Shown here piece by piece: positions 8,558-17,239 of a DNA stretch of 64,000 nucleotides (the stretch's first letter is position 1; each line of letters starts with the position of its first letter). The DNA is taken from contig NZ_JAQGPL010000001.1 in the NCBI RefSeq assembly GCF_028826105.1, forward strand, positions 4,676,501-4,740,500, in the 5' to 3' direction. Under the pieces are notes generated by a model that was not told where the DNA came from, searched no databases, and saw only the letters and a program-made list of their open reading frames with translations. Both the position numbers and the translations under genes were made by a program. Origin of the DNA: Paenibacillus humicola. GTDB lineage: Bacteria; Bacillota; Bacilli; Paenibacillales; Paenibacillaceae.

Positions 8558-9505
8558 TTACAGCGTCGATTCTTCGGCCGCCGCGCTTTCGTTCGCCGCT
8601 TTTGCGGCGGGCTCGATCGGATCGGTGTAATACACCGGATTTTTCTGCGTCAGTCTCCGGATCACGATAAACGCCACAGCCGCCAAAATAATCAGAACGG
8701 CCAGCAGCTGCGAGACGCGGATATTTTTCCCCGCCTCCATGACCCCCCAGCCGAACGGGCTCATCGGCGACCAAAGCGTCTTCAGCAGGGAAGCGAGCCA
8801 GTCCGGCCCTTTGAAGACGAGGCTGTCGGTGCGCACGCCTTCCACGAAGAAGCGGCCGAGCGAATACCAGATGAAGTAGCCCGCAAACAGCTCGCCGGCG
8901 CGAAGGCCGCGAATGCGGCGGACAACCAGCAGCAGCAGCAGTCCGGCGAAGCTCCACACCGATTCGTACAGGAACGTCGGATGGTAATACGTGCCGTTGA
9001 TAAACATCTGGTTCACGATCCAGTCCGGCAGATGCAGCGTGCCGCGCAGGAACGATTCCGATACCGGTCCCCCGTGCGCCTCCTGGTTCATGAAATTGCC
9101 CCACCGTCCGATCATCTGCCCCGTGATCAGGCTCGGCGCGCAAATATCGGCGATCCGCCAAAAACTGTATCCTTTTCGCCGGGTATAAAAGACGGCCGCG
9201 ATGACGGCGCCGATCAGCGCCCCATAGATGGCGATGCCGCCATGCCATATTTTCACGATTTCCGACAGGTTGTTCCGGTAATTCTCCCATTCGAACGCCA
9301 CGTAATAGATCCGCGCGCCGATGATGGCGGAGGGGATTCCGAACAGCACCAGATCCATGAAAAAATCGGGCGTCAGCTTAAAGCGTTTGCCTTCTCGGAT
9401 GGCAAGGACCAGGCCGAGCAGCGCGCCGCCGGCAATGATGATGCCGTACCAATGAACCTGGATGGCCCCTAAAGTGAACGCGATCGGGTTAAGAGCGGCA
9501 GGCAA
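8558..9505 (-). CDS. lgt: Prolipoprotein diacylglyceryl transferase
   Basis: A 315-residue multi-pass membrane enzyme that transfers diacylglycerol from phosphatidylglycerol to the lipobox cysteine of prolipoproteins. Diagnostic segments are present: [14 protein letters not shown] (about residues 86-99), the Lgt signature [14 protein letters not shown] near residue 133, and the later [14 protein letters not shown] arginine segment. The start codon is TTG, with GGAGG 8 bases before it; no ATG or GTG is better placed. The gene stands alone. It is functionally linked to the window because two sugar-binding lipoproteins, three GerC lipoproteins and a small lipoprotein encoded here all need it. 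Confidence 0.95.
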   Translation of the reverse strand: MPAALNPIAFTLGAIQVHWYGIIIAGGALLGLVLAIREGKRFKLTPDFFMDLVLFGIPSAIIGARIYYVAFEWENYRNNLSEIVKIWHGGIAIYGALIGAVIAAVFYTRRKGYSFWRIADICAPSLITGQMIGRWGNFMNQEAHGGPVSESFLRGTLHLPDWIVNQMFINGTYYHPTFLYESVWSFAGLLLLLVVRRIRGLRAGELFAGYFIWYSLGRFFVEGVRTDSLVFKGPDWLASLLKTLWSPMSPFGWGVMEAGKNIRVSQLLAVLIILAAVAFIVIRRLTQKNPVYYTDPIEPAAKAANESAAAEESTL

Positions 9506-9663
9506 AACGGTAACCTCCTTCGCAATATAGCGGTTTTATTTTTATTGTAGCACATCGCGAAGCGGAATGCGTCCAACCCGGCACGGGGCCGCCGCATAGG
9601 TTGAAATTAGATCGGGCATAACAAATTGCAAAGGATGTCTTATTTTGAAGGAGCTGTCATTCG

Positions 9664-9804
9664 ATGAAAAAAAGCACTCGGGACATCCGGCTGGTGGCGG
9701 AGGCGGCAAATTTTGCGGTGGACAACAAGAAGCGGATGATCGCGAACGGACGGATGGAGGATCCGCCGCAGCCGCCGAAGCGGAAGGAATTGACGCGGAT
9801 TTGA
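9664..9804 (+). CDS. Small 46-aa protein leading germination operon 1
   Basis: A short open frame with a good ribosome binding site (AAGGAG, 9646-9651) before its ATG and GC-rich third positions in most codons. The product is basic and soluble (starts MKKSTRDIRL, ends KELTRI). Its stop overlaps the proposed gerA start as TGATG (9802-9806), the classic arrangement for translational coupling. I do not recognise the product. It could be a real small protein of the germination locus or a leader peptide controlling gerA translation. The alternative is that gerA starts upstream at TTG 9645 in another frame, but that stretch reads as low-complexity glycine/alanine sequence. Confidence 0.5.
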   Translation: MKKSTRDIRLVAEAANFAVDNKKRMIANGRMEDPPQPPKRKELTRI

Positions 9805-11405
9805 TGGGGCGGTTCTCAGGATGGCAGGATAAAAGAAGCGGTTCGGGCTTGCACGGCTCCAAACGGGAGTCGCAGGACGGCTCCGCGGAACCGGGACAGC
9901 CCCTTTCCCGCAGCCTGCGGGTCAACCTTGAGGCACTTCAGGCCGTTTTTGAGGACGCCGGGGATATCGTCATCCGGGAATTCAAAATCGGCGCGGAAAT
10001 CGAAGCCTTCGTCATTTTCATCGCCGGTCTGGTGAACCAATCGCTGCTTTACGAGCATTTTCTCGGAGCCTTGATGACGGATATGAATGAGGCCCCGCTC
10101 CGTCTTGACAAAGACAGGGGCGACCCGCTCCGCCATATCAAGGAATCGGTCCTGACCGTCGCCGGCCTTTATGAAGCGAAAACGTTGCAGGAAACGGTGC
10201 TGGCGGTATTAAACGGGGATACCGCGCTGTTCGTCGAGGGCACGGACAATGCCCTCGTCGCATCGATTCGCGGCAGCGAAACCCGGAACGTCGGCGAGCC
10301 CGATACTGAGGTGACCGTGAGAGGTCCCCGGGAAGGCTTCGTGGAGAGCATCCAGACGAATTCGACCCTCCTGCGGAGAAAAATCAAGAGCGCCGACCTG
10401 AAATTCGAACCGATGCGTATCGGCACGATTACGAAGACGGACATTTATGTCGTCTACCTGAAAGGCATCGCTGCCGACGGCGTTGTGCGGGAGGTCAAGC
10501 AGCGGCTGGCGAAGATCGAGACGGACTCCATCCTGGAATCCGGCTATGTCGAATCCTTTATTGAGGACGCTCCCTTTTCTTTATTCGGCACGGTCGGCAA
10601 CAGCGAAAAACCGGATATCGTCAGCGCGAAGCTGCTTGAAGGACGGGTCGCCATCCTGATCGACGGAACGCCGTTCGTCTTGACCGTTCCCTATTTGTTC
10701 GTCGAGGCGTTCCAGAACAGCGAGGACTACTACTCAAGGCCGTATTACGCCACCTTCATCCGGTCGCTGCGATGGTTCGCTTTCATGCTCTCGGTCTTCC
10801 TGCCTTCAGCTTACGTGGCCGTTACGACCTTTCATCAAGAGCTGCTGCCTTCAAGACTGCTGATCAGCATCGCAGCCTCGAAGGAAGGCACGCCTTTCCC
10901 GGCGATCATCGAAGCGCTCATGATGCAGATCATCTTCGAAATTCTGAGAGAAGCGGGCATTCGGCTGCCGCGGCCGGTCGGTCAAACGGTGAGCATCGTC
11001 GGCGCTTTGGTGCTGGGGGAGGCCGCCGTATCGGCCGGCTTGATCGGGGCGCCGATGGTCATCGTCGTATCCCTTACCGCAATCTCGTCCTTCGTAGTGC
11101 CGGCGCTTACGGACGCACTGTCGATCGCCAGGCTCATTCTGATCGTCCTGGCCGGTTTTGCCGGACAATTCGGCATTATGCTCGGCATCGCCGGCATATT
11201 GACGCATTTGTGCTCGCTCCGTTCCGTCGGGGTTCCTTATTTGACTCCCCTGACGCCTGCGAGATTATCCGACATGAAGGATGTCTGGATAAGAGCTCCC
11301 TGGTGGGCGATGCGCAAGCGGCCTCTCGGCTTGGAAACGAAGGACAAAATCAGGCAGACAAAAGGCCGGATGCCCCGTCCGCCCGAAGACGACGCATCGT
11401 ATTGA
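9804..11405 (+). CDS. GerA family spore germination receptor, A subunit (operon 1)
   Basis: A 533-residue GerA/GerKA-type protein, normal for the family. It has an N-terminal soluble domain (about residues 40-290) with the family signatures ESGYVESFIEDAPFSLF and ERP/EKPD-type segment, then a membrane domain of several helices containing VAVTTFHQELLPSRLL and LREAGIRLPRPVGQTVSIVGALVLGEAAV. It sits in the inner spore membrane and, with the B and C subunits, senses small-molecule germinants and conducts ions. The ATG at 9804 is chosen for overlap with the small upstream frame; an in-frame TTG at 9645 is possible. gerB follows after 33 bases. Confidence 0.9.
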   Translation: MGRFSGWQDKRSGSGLHGSKRESQDGSAEPGQPLSRSLRVNLEALQAVFEDAGDIVIREFKIGAEIEAFVIFIAGLVNQSLLYEHFLGALMTDMNEAPLRLDKDRGDPLRHIKESVLTVAGLYEAKTLQETVLAVLNGDTALFVEGTDNALVASIRGSETRNVGEPDTEVTVRGPREGFVESIQTNSTLLRRKIKSADLKFEPMRIGTITKTDIYVVYLKGIAADGVVREVKQRLAKIETDSILESGYVESFIEDAPFSLFGTVGNSEKPDIVSAKLLEGRVAILIDGTPFVLTVPYLFVEAFQNSEDYYSRPYYATFIRSLRWFAFMLSVFLPSAYVAVTTFHQELLPSRLLISIAASKEGTPFPAIIEALMMQIIFEILREAGIRLPRPVGQTVSIVGALVLGEAAVSAGLIGAPMVIVVSLTAISSFVVPALTDALSIARLILIVLAGFAGQFGIMLGIAGILTHLCSLRSVGVPYLTPLTPARLSDMKDVWIRAPWWAMRKRPLGLETKDKIRQTKGRMPRPPEDDASY

Positions 11406-11438
11406 ATTCTGGGCCCGAAGGGAGGAACGTCCGTCCAT

Positions 11439-12536
11439 ATGGAAGTCTCGAAAAAAATCAGCTTCGCGCAGCTTGTCTATTTGCTGATTTTAAGCCGGAT
11501 CGTTATTACGCTGACCTATCTTCCGGGTCTGACCTCCCCGCCGAAAAGCCGGGATTTCTGGATAGCCGAGCTCCTTAATTTTCCGTTTCACCTCCTGTTC
11601 GCGGTGCCCGTTTATTTGCTTTGGAAACGGTTCCCGGATTTGACGATCGTTCAATACAGCCAGGTTCTGCTCGGTAAAGCCGGGCGGATCGTCGGCCTGC
11701 TTTATATTTGGTTTTTCATTCATTTCACGGCGATTACGCTGGCCCAATTCGATTTGTTTCTGACGACGGCCATCATGCCGGAAACGCCGATCCTCTTCTT
11801 CGCCGTATCGCTCACGCTCGTTTGCGCCTACGCTGTCTCGAAGGATATCGAGGTCATCGGCCGACTCTCCGAGCTGGTCGCGCCGCTGATCATGATTGCG
11901 GTTATTACCATTTTGGCGCTGCTATCCAGGGATATGCGGCTTAAAGAGCTGATGCCCGTAATGGAGCACGGCCTGATTCCCGTACTCTATAACGGGTTTA
12001 CTTCAGCGGCCAGAACGGTGGAAATTATCGGCGTATCGATGATGCTTCCCTTTCTGAACGACCGGAAGAAAGCGAAACGGGCGATCGTTTTAAGCTTTTT
12101 ATTAATCAGTGTCTATTTTGTGCTCATTACGATACCGGTACTGACCGTCTACGGGGTCGAGCATGCCAAACGGCTTTCGTTTCCGTATTTCCGGGTCGTC
12201 CGGATGATCAGCATCGGCAATTTTTTCGAGCATTTGGAATCGATTCATGTGGGCGTGTGGGTGTTGGGCGTTTTCGTGAAGATCTCCTTCTACTACTACA
12301 TGGCGGCGCTCGGAATAAAGCAGCTTTTCGGCTTTAAAGATTATAAACCGTTCGTTCTTCCGATCGGCGCCATCGTGGTTCCGCTGAGCATCATGATCGC
12401 GCCGAGCGCCGTCGAGCTGAAGTCGTTCACCAGTTATAAAATTTTTACGTGGTACGCGTTGTTTTATATGGTTTTTATACCCGGATTGCTTCTCGTCCTG
12501 GCGCTTGTGCGCAAAAAAGGAGGCCGTACGGCATGA
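11439..12536 (+). CDS. GerB family spore germination permease (operon 1)
   Basis: A 365-residue protein with about ten membrane helices, belonging to the GerAB/APC-type amino-acid permease superfamily. The start KKISFAQLVYLLILSRIVIT and the ELMPVMEHGLIPVLYNGF segment are typical. The B subunit forms the germinant-binding pocket in the inner spore membrane. AAGGGAGG precedes the ATG. Its stop overlaps the gerC start by 4 bases (ATGA), implying tight stoichiometry. Confidence 0.93.
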   Translation: MEVSKKISFAQLVYLLILSRIVITLTYLPGLTSPPKSRDFWIAELLNFPFHLLFAVPVYLLWKRFPDLTIVQYSQVLLGKAGRIVGLLYIWFFIHFTAITLAQFDLFLTTAIMPETPILFFAVSLTLVCAYAVSKDIEVIGRLSELVAPLIMIAVITILALLSRDMRLKELMPVMEHGLIPVLYNGFTSAARTVEIIGVSMMLPFLNDRKKAKRAIVLSFLLISVYFVLITIPVLTVYGVEHAKRLSFPYFRVVRMISIGNFFEHLESIHVGVWVLGVFVKISFYYYMAALGIKQLFGFKDYKPFVLPIGAIVVPLSIMIAPSAVELKSFTSYKIFTWYALFYMVFIPGLLLVLALVRKKGGRTA

Positions 12537-13726
12537 AGAAGCTCCGCACCTTGACCGGAGCTCTGCTGATCGTATCGGCTGCGCTCGCGGTTACCGGCTG
12601 CTGGAATCGGAAAGAGCTGGATACCCTATCCATCGTTGAAGCGATCGGAATCGACAATTTGGCCGATGACCGGGTTCAAGTGTCCTTTCAAATCGTAAAG
12701 CCGGGCGAATTGAAGATGAGCGGGAACCAAGGGGGCGTAAGCGGGAGCAGCGGGGAAGATCGAGGAGTGCATATCGTCAAAAGCTCGGGGGAAACCGTGT
12801 TCGAGGCCGCCCGCAATGCGACGTTCGAAGCCGACCGGAAGCTGTTTTTCTCCCATAATAAAGTGATTGTCATCGGAGAGCGGACGGCAGAGAGAGGTTT
12901 CGCCCCGCTGGTCGATTTTCTCGACCGGGACCATGAAGCGCGTGAAGGAAGCCGGCTCTTTATTGCTCGGGGGCAAAAGGCGTCCGCTATTCTCGAGGGC
13001 ATTCACGAACAGGAGAAAGTGCCGGCCGACGCGATTGAAAACCTGACCCGCGATTATTTCGTGACCTCGCGAATTGCCGAGATCAAGCTGGTTGACTTTA
13101 TGAAAACGATCGACAGCCGCACCAGCGCGCCGTACGTGCCCGGAATCGCCGCGGCGGAACGGAAGGACGACGTCAAAAAAACACTGAAAATCGACGGGAC
13201 TGCGATCCTGAAAAATGACAGGCTGGCCGGCTGGTTTGACGGAAAAGAAACCCGGGGTCTTCTATGGGTCGAAGGGAAGGTGCAAAGCGGCGTCATCATC
13301 GTCAAATCGCCGGGAAGCGGAGTGAAAAAAGCGGCTTTGGAAATTACCCGCTCAAGAAGCCGGATCGAGTCCAGACTGGTCAATGGACGCCTTACAATCG
13401 AGGTCCAAATCAAGGAAGAGGGGAATTTGGGCGAACAGCGGTCCGAATGGGTCAATTTGACCAAGCCGGACACATTCAAACAGCTCGAGAAGGCGCAGAT
13501 TGCCGTAATCGAAGGTGAAGTCCATTCCGCATTGACGAAAGCGAGGGCGTGGAAAACCGATATATTCAAGTTCGGGGAAGCCGTGCATCGGAAGTATCCC
13601 CGATATTGGAGGAAAGCGGCTCCGAAGTGGGAGAGCATTATGCCGGAGATCGAGGTTAAGGTCAAGGTGGACGCGAAGCTGCGCCGATACGGACAGCGAA
13701 CGTATCCCGATCTGGCGGAGGAATGA
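12533..13726 (+). CDS. GerC family germination lipoprotein (operon 1)
   Basis: A 397-residue lipoprotein with a lipobox LAVTGC (Cys23) after a hydrophobic signal, followed by the family start CWNRKELDTLSIVEAIGIDN. It is anchored by diacylglycerol to the outer face of the inner spore membrane and completes the A-B-C receptor. Family landmarks include a middle segment on FSHNKVIVIGERTAERG and a C-terminal KTDIFKFGEAVHRKYPRYW. The start lies within the gerB stop (ATGA), with GGAGG 7 bases upstream. Confidence 0.93.
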   Translation: MKKLRTLTGALLIVSAALAVTGCWNRKELDTLSIVEAIGIDNLADDRVQVSFQIVKPGELKMSGNQGGVSGSSGEDRGVHIVKSSGETVFEAARNATFEADRKLFFSHNKVIVIGERTAERGFAPLVDFLDRDHEAREGSRLFIARGQKASAILEGIHEQEKVPADAIENLTRDYFVTSRIAEIKLVDFMKTIDSRTSAPYVPGIAAAERKDDVKKTLKIDGTAILKNDRLAGWFDGKETRGLLWVEGKVQSGVIIVKSPGSGVKKAALEITRSRSRIESRLVNGRLTIEVQIKEEGNLGEQRSEWVNLTKPDTFKQLEKAQIAVIEGEVHSALTKARAWKTDIFKFGEAVHRKYPRYWRKAAPKWESIMPEIEVKVKVDAKLRRYGQRTYPDLAEE

Positions 13727-13741
13727 AGGGAGATTTCGAAT

Positions 13742-13957
13742 ATGGAGATTTTCGGGCTGCTGGTCGTCTTCACGCTGCTCGCCTGGATCGATTTGCCGCG
13801 GCTGTGGCGGAAAAAACAGTGGGCTGAAATGACGGTATACGGGGTTCTGCTCGCAGCGGGCTTTACGTTAGGCTTCCTGCCTGCAATCGGCGTCGATCTG
13901 CCCAATCCCGATAAACCGATTGCCTTCTTGATCAAGAAGCTTGCCTCCGGAAGCTAA
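13742..13957 (+). CDS. Small two-helix membrane protein, germination D-type subunit (operon 1)
   Basis: A 71-residue protein with two membrane segments (about 3-16 and 31-50) and a charged turn (RLWRKKQWAEM) between them. It starts 15 bases after gerC, with AAGGGAG upstream. Size, topology and position match the D subunits described for some Bacillus germinant receptors, which modulate receptor function. A similar protein lies in operon 2 (32657-32887) and shares the pattern of basic turn, E-[ML]-TV and a final LPNP motif. The resemblance between the two is seen directly; the D-subunit role is inferred from family knowledge. Confidence 0.78.
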   Translation: MEIFGLLVVFTLLAWIDLPRLWRKKQWAEMTVYGVLLAAGFTLGFLPAIGVDLPNPDKPIAFLIKKLASGS

Positions 13958-13983
13958 AAGCTGAAGGGAAGAAGCTCAGGGGC

Positions 13984-14032
13984 AAAAAACCGGGCGCGGA
14001 CCCGAATCCGCATCAAGTCCACGCCCGGCTTT
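13984..14032. terminator. Bidirectional terminator after germination operon 1
   Basis: CCGGGCG...GGAC pairs with GTCC.CGCCCGG, flanked by an A-tract on the left and CTTTC on the right. It lies between the plus-strand germination operon and the convergent aldo/keto reductase. Confidence 0.82.
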
Positions 14033-14053
14033 CACTGCCGGTTTAACCCGATT

Positions 14054-15028
14054 TTACCATGCATAAGCTCTCGGCGCATCGCCGCCCGGACCCGGGAAAA
14101 TGTCGTCGATACGGGCGAGCACGTCTTCGGACAGCTTCACGTCGACGACGCGCAGCGTGTCTTCGAACTGCTGCAGCGTCCTCGGCCCGATGATCGGCGC
14201 GGTCATCGCCGGATGAACGAGCGTCCAGGCAAGCGCCACCGTCGCTTCGGATTCGCCGAGCTCCTTGCACAGCTTGGAGAACTGATCCAGCTGCGGGCGC
14301 AGCTTCTCGATCCGTTCCGTCTGGCGCGCCGACCTCGAGCCCGCCTGCGGATTCATGTTGCCGAGGATGCCGCCGTCGAGCGGACTCCAGGCGATGACGC
14401 CGATGCCGTGCTCCTCCGAAGCCGGCAGCACTTCCAGCTCAGGCAGACGGCAGAGCAGGCTGTACTTATGCTGCTCGGAGACAAGACCCAGCATGCCGCG
14501 CGACTTCGCTTCGTATTGCGCTTTCACGAGATCGCGTCCGGCGAAGTTGCTGGAACCGACATAGCCGATTTTGCCCTGCTTGATATGAACGTCAAACGCA
14601 TTCCACAGCTCGTCCCACGAAACGTTGCGGTCGACGTGGTGCATCTGGTACAGCTCGATGTGGTCGGTTTGCAGACGGCGAAGCGAATCCTCGAGATGAC
14701 GGCGGATTTTGTAAGCGGATACACCGCGCTCCTCGTTCGGATCGGTAACCGGATGCTGCATATTGCCGTACACCTTCGTGGCCAAAATGACTTTTTCCCT
14801 GCGGCCGCCGCCCTGCGCGAACCAGCGTCCGATGATTTCCTCGGTCCAGCCGCGGTGCTCTTCGCCGCCGTAGACGTTCGCCGTATCGAAGAAATTGACG
14901 CCCGCTTCGACCGCCGCATCCATGATGCGGTAAGCTTCCTTCTCCTCGGTGCTCGGTCCGAAGTTCATCGTGCCGAGACAGAGCCGGCTGACCTTCATGC
15001 CCGACTTGCCCAAATACGCATACTGCAT
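14054..15028 (-). CDS. Aldo/keto reductase
   Basis: A 324-residue NADPH-dependent oxidoreductase of the voltage-gated potassium channel beta/YajO-like branch. The catalytic tetrad is present: Asp48 and Tyr53 (FDTANVYGG), Lys85 (ATKVYG), His131 (YQMHHVD). It reduces aldehydes or ketones in the cytoplasm; substrate unknown. AAGGAGG lies 7 bases before the ATG at 15028, which rules out longer in-frame starts. It stands alone between the germination operon and the sugar operon. Confidence 0.92.
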   Translation of the reverse strand: MQYAYLGKSGMKVSRLCLGTMNFGPSTEEKEAYRIMDAAVEAGVNFFDTANVYGGEEHRGWTEEIIGRWFAQGGGRREKVILATKVYGNMQHPVTDPNEERGVSAYKIRRHLEDSLRRLQTDHIELYQMHHVDRNVSWDELWNAFDVHIKQGKIGYVGSSNFAGRDLVKAQYEAKSRGMLGLVSEQHKYSLLCRLPELEVLPASEEHGIGVIAWSPLDGGILGNMNPQAGSRSARQTERIEKLRPQLDQFSKLCKELGESEATVALAWTLVHPAMTAPIIGPRTLQQFEDTLRVVDVKLSEDVLARIDDIFPGPGGDAPRAYAW

Positions 15029-15294
15029 GCTTGAAACCTCCTTGGCATTCTTGCAAAATGAGTAACCCCATCTTCTATTGTAAGAAAGTTCGATCGATTT
15101 GGTAAGAGCTGAAAAATAGTTCAGTAGATAACCTCGGGACAAGCAGGTGAACGCGCGTGCAGCAATCTGCCTCAGGACCGGATGAAAGGCTCGCGGACCG
15201 GTCATGAAGAACCGGGCGTGCAGCCCGCGGAACGGGCGCGATGGGCCGGACGCGCGGCGGCTTCCCGTCTCCCGCGGCGCCTGGCGCGCAAGAA

Positions 15295-15320
15295 GCCCGG
15301 GACTGCGTGGAGTCCCGGGC
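15295..15320 (-). terminator. GC-rich hairpin 3' of the sugar operon
   Basis: A perfect 10-bp stem (GCCCGGGACT / AGTCCCGGGC) with a 6-base loop. On the minus strand it is followed by CTTCTT, a weak U-run, so it could be the terminator of the GH35-permease-binder operon. The rest of 15029-15294 shows no gene. Confidence 0.5.
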
Positions 15321-15334
15321 CACCGCCGACAGGT

Positions 15335-15438
15335 TTAAGCGCTGCGCGACCGGCCCCGCTTCCGAGCGGCCGATGCCGGCTGACGCTTAAGCGCTGCTCG
15401 CCCGGCCCCGCTTCCGAGCGGCCGATGCCGGCTGACGC
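15335..15438. repeat. Two-copy 52-bp tandem repeat abutting the binding-protein stop
   Basis: Copies at 15335-15386 and 15387-15438 differ at two positions. The next bases (TTAAGCGC from 15439) restart the unit and are the stop codon of the binding-protein gene. Each unit contains a nested stem (CCGCT-CGGA-AGCGG inside CCGG/CCGG arms on the minus strand). The repeat therefore looks like a duplication of the gene's 3' end and could stabilise the 3' end of the mRNA. That role is inferred. Confidence 0.85.
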
Positions 15439-17049
15439 TTAAGCGCCGTTTGCCTGGTCCTGCTTCTTGAATTCGTCCAGCTGGCGCTGAATTTCGTCCT
15501 TCACCTTGTCGTAGCCGGCCGCCTTCAGCTTGTTGCGCAGATCGTTCACCGCCTGCGCCGGATCGCCGGCTTTGCCGAACAGAATGGCCGGCATCATTTC
15601 GCCGACAACCTGCGTAATCGCCGTCATTTCGGCGTCGACCTTCGACTTGTCGAAGACAAACTTACCGTATGGATAAGGCTTCTTGATTTTGTCGTATTTC
15701 TTGTAAATGTCGTTGATGCCGTCCCAGTCCGTCACAGCCGGAATTTCGAACTTGTCGACCCGGCCGCCCCAGAAGTCGCTGTAGAAGCTGTCGCGCGTGT
15801 CGTCGTAGCCGGGCGGCTGGGCGCGTTTGCCGTCTTTGAGGACGTACTGCACGCCTTCGATTCCGTAGTTGATGAGACGGTAAACCTCTTCGTTCTGGCG
15901 GATCAGCTCGTAGGCCATCAGCGCGCGCTCCGGATGCTTGCTGTGCGCGCCGATCGACGTGCCGCCGTGCGTGATCGGCATCGAGACCAGGTTGCCGCGC
16001 TGATCGGAGAACGCGAACATTTGCAGATCGGAGCCCGGCTGCTTTTGGTCCATCGTCACGCGCAGGCCTTTGAACGTCTGCGTATGATGCTGGTCCGCCC
16101 CGGATTGCCCCGCCTGCAGCTCGGCGCTCGTGTCGCCTTTGTAATTCAGCACGTCCTCGCGCCAGTAGCCTTTGTCGCCCCAATCCTTCATCATCTGCGC
16201 GAATTTGATGAAATCGTCGTTGAAGATCGGGCTGTCGACCGTATAACGCTCATCGTACGATTTGGCGTAAAAGACGTTCGCGTAGCCCGTCGAAATCGGC
16301 AGCTCGATGTTGTCCGTATAAGCGGTCGCGAAGCCGTTGTAGAGGGCGCCGTTTGTTCCGTTCACATCCCACGGGACGACGTCCTTCTTGTGATCCTTGA
16401 TGCCCTGAAAATATTTGCCCAGCGTCTCGAAGTCCGTAATCGGCTGGGTGATGCCGAACTCCTTCGCCCAGTCGCCGCGGTAGAAGAAGCCGTGGTTGAC
16501 CCACTGCGTATAATGGTCCTCCGGAATGAGCACGATGTCGTCCTTGTATTTGCTTTGCTCCCAGTCTTCCTTCGGAATTTCCGCATACGTCTGCGGCGCG
16601 TATTTCGGCAGCAGATCGTTCAGCGGCAGGAACGCCCCGCGCTGCGCGTTGCCCCACGTATCGAGCCAGTCGGTGCCGATCGTGATCAGGTCCAGCGGCT
16701 CGCCGGACGCGAGCAGCAGGTTGTATTTGGTCTGCCAGTCCGCCCATTCGACCCATTTGAACTGCAGCTCGGCGTTGATTTTTTGCTTCATAATTGCGTT
16801 CACCTTGGCCATCACCTTCTCCAGCTGGCCGTTCGTCGGCTTGTCGCCGAGCACGACGTACGTGATCGTCTCGAACTTGGACGTGTCGATTTTGCCGTCT
16901 CCCCCGCTGTTCGATCCACTGCCCGCCGAGCCCGTTCCCCCGCTGCTGCCGGTCTCGCCCGAGCTGCCGCTGCTGCCGCCGCATGCCGCAAGGCCGATGA
17001 CGAGCGTTAAAGCCAGCAGCGCCATCGCGAGCTTTTTAATCGTCCTCAT
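15439..17049 (-). CDS. Sugar ABC transporter substrate-binding lipoprotein
   Basis: A 536-residue extracellular solute-binding protein of the large LplA/LipO type. Its lipobox is GLAAC (Cys23), followed by a Gly/Ser-rich linker (24-52), then the binding domain. It captures an oligosaccharide, probably a beta-galactoside given the GH35 enzyme in the same operon. GGGAGG lies 7 bases before the ATG. A 190-base gap separates it from the permease gene and contains a cre-like site, so it may also have its own promoter. No ATP-binding gene is nearby; this transporter class usually borrows a shared MsmX-type ATPase. Confidence 0.93.
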   Translation of the reverse strand: MRTIKKLAMALLALTLVIGLAACGGSSGSSGETGSSGGTGSAGSGSNSGGDGKIDTSKFETITYVVLGDKPTNGQLEKVMAKVNAIMKQKINAELQFKWVEWADWQTKYNLLLASGEPLDLITIGTDWLDTWGNAQRGAFLPLNDLLPKYAPQTYAEIPKEDWEQSKYKDDIVLIPEDHYTQWVNHGFFYRGDWAKEFGITQPITDFETLGKYFQGIKDHKKDVVPWDVNGTNGALYNGFATAYTDNIELPISTGYANVFYAKSYDERYTVDSPIFNDDFIKFAQMMKDWGDKGYWREDVLNYKGDTSAELQAGQSGADQHHTQTFKGLRVTMDQKQPGSDLQMFAFSDQRGNLVSMPITHGGTSIGAHSKHPERALMAYELIRQNEEVYRLINYGIEGVQYVLKDGKRAQPPGYDDTRDSFYSDFWGGRVDKFEIPAVTDWDGINDIYKKYDKIKKPYPYGKFVFDKSKVDAEMTAITQVVGEMMPAILFGKAGDPAQAVNDLRNKLKAAGYDKVKDEIQRQLDEFKKQDQANGA

Positions 17050-17087
17050 TGCATACCCTCCCTTTTTTCCTGCTTGCAGATTTGACC

Positions 17088-17102
17088 GGAAGCGCTTTCA
17101 TA
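17088..17102 (-). promoter_or_regulatory. cre-like site upstream of the binding-protein gene
   Basis: Read on the minus strand, ATGAAAGCGCTTCCG matches the CcpA operator pattern WTGNAANCGNWNNCW at all positions but the last. It lies about 40 bases before the start codon of the binding lipoprotein. Catabolite repression is inferred from the pattern only. Confidence 0.5.
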
Positions 17103-17239
17103 TCCGGTTGTATGCCAGAGCCGACTTCATGAAGACCGGCTCCCGATACCAAATCAAACTTGCGGCCGCGCCGCCGTGCGGTTTGCTGCCGAGTACTTCC
17201 ACAGCAGTCGAGCCATGTTCCTATCCTTTTGGAAAGCCG

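Noticed and set aside
9547..9644. A sigma-G promoter for germination operon 1
   Set aside because: No pair of boxes close to TGAATA and CATACTA with 17-18 base spacing could be identified.
15335..15438. CRISPR-like array
   Set aside because: Only two directly adjacent copies with no spacers; this is a simple tandem duplication.
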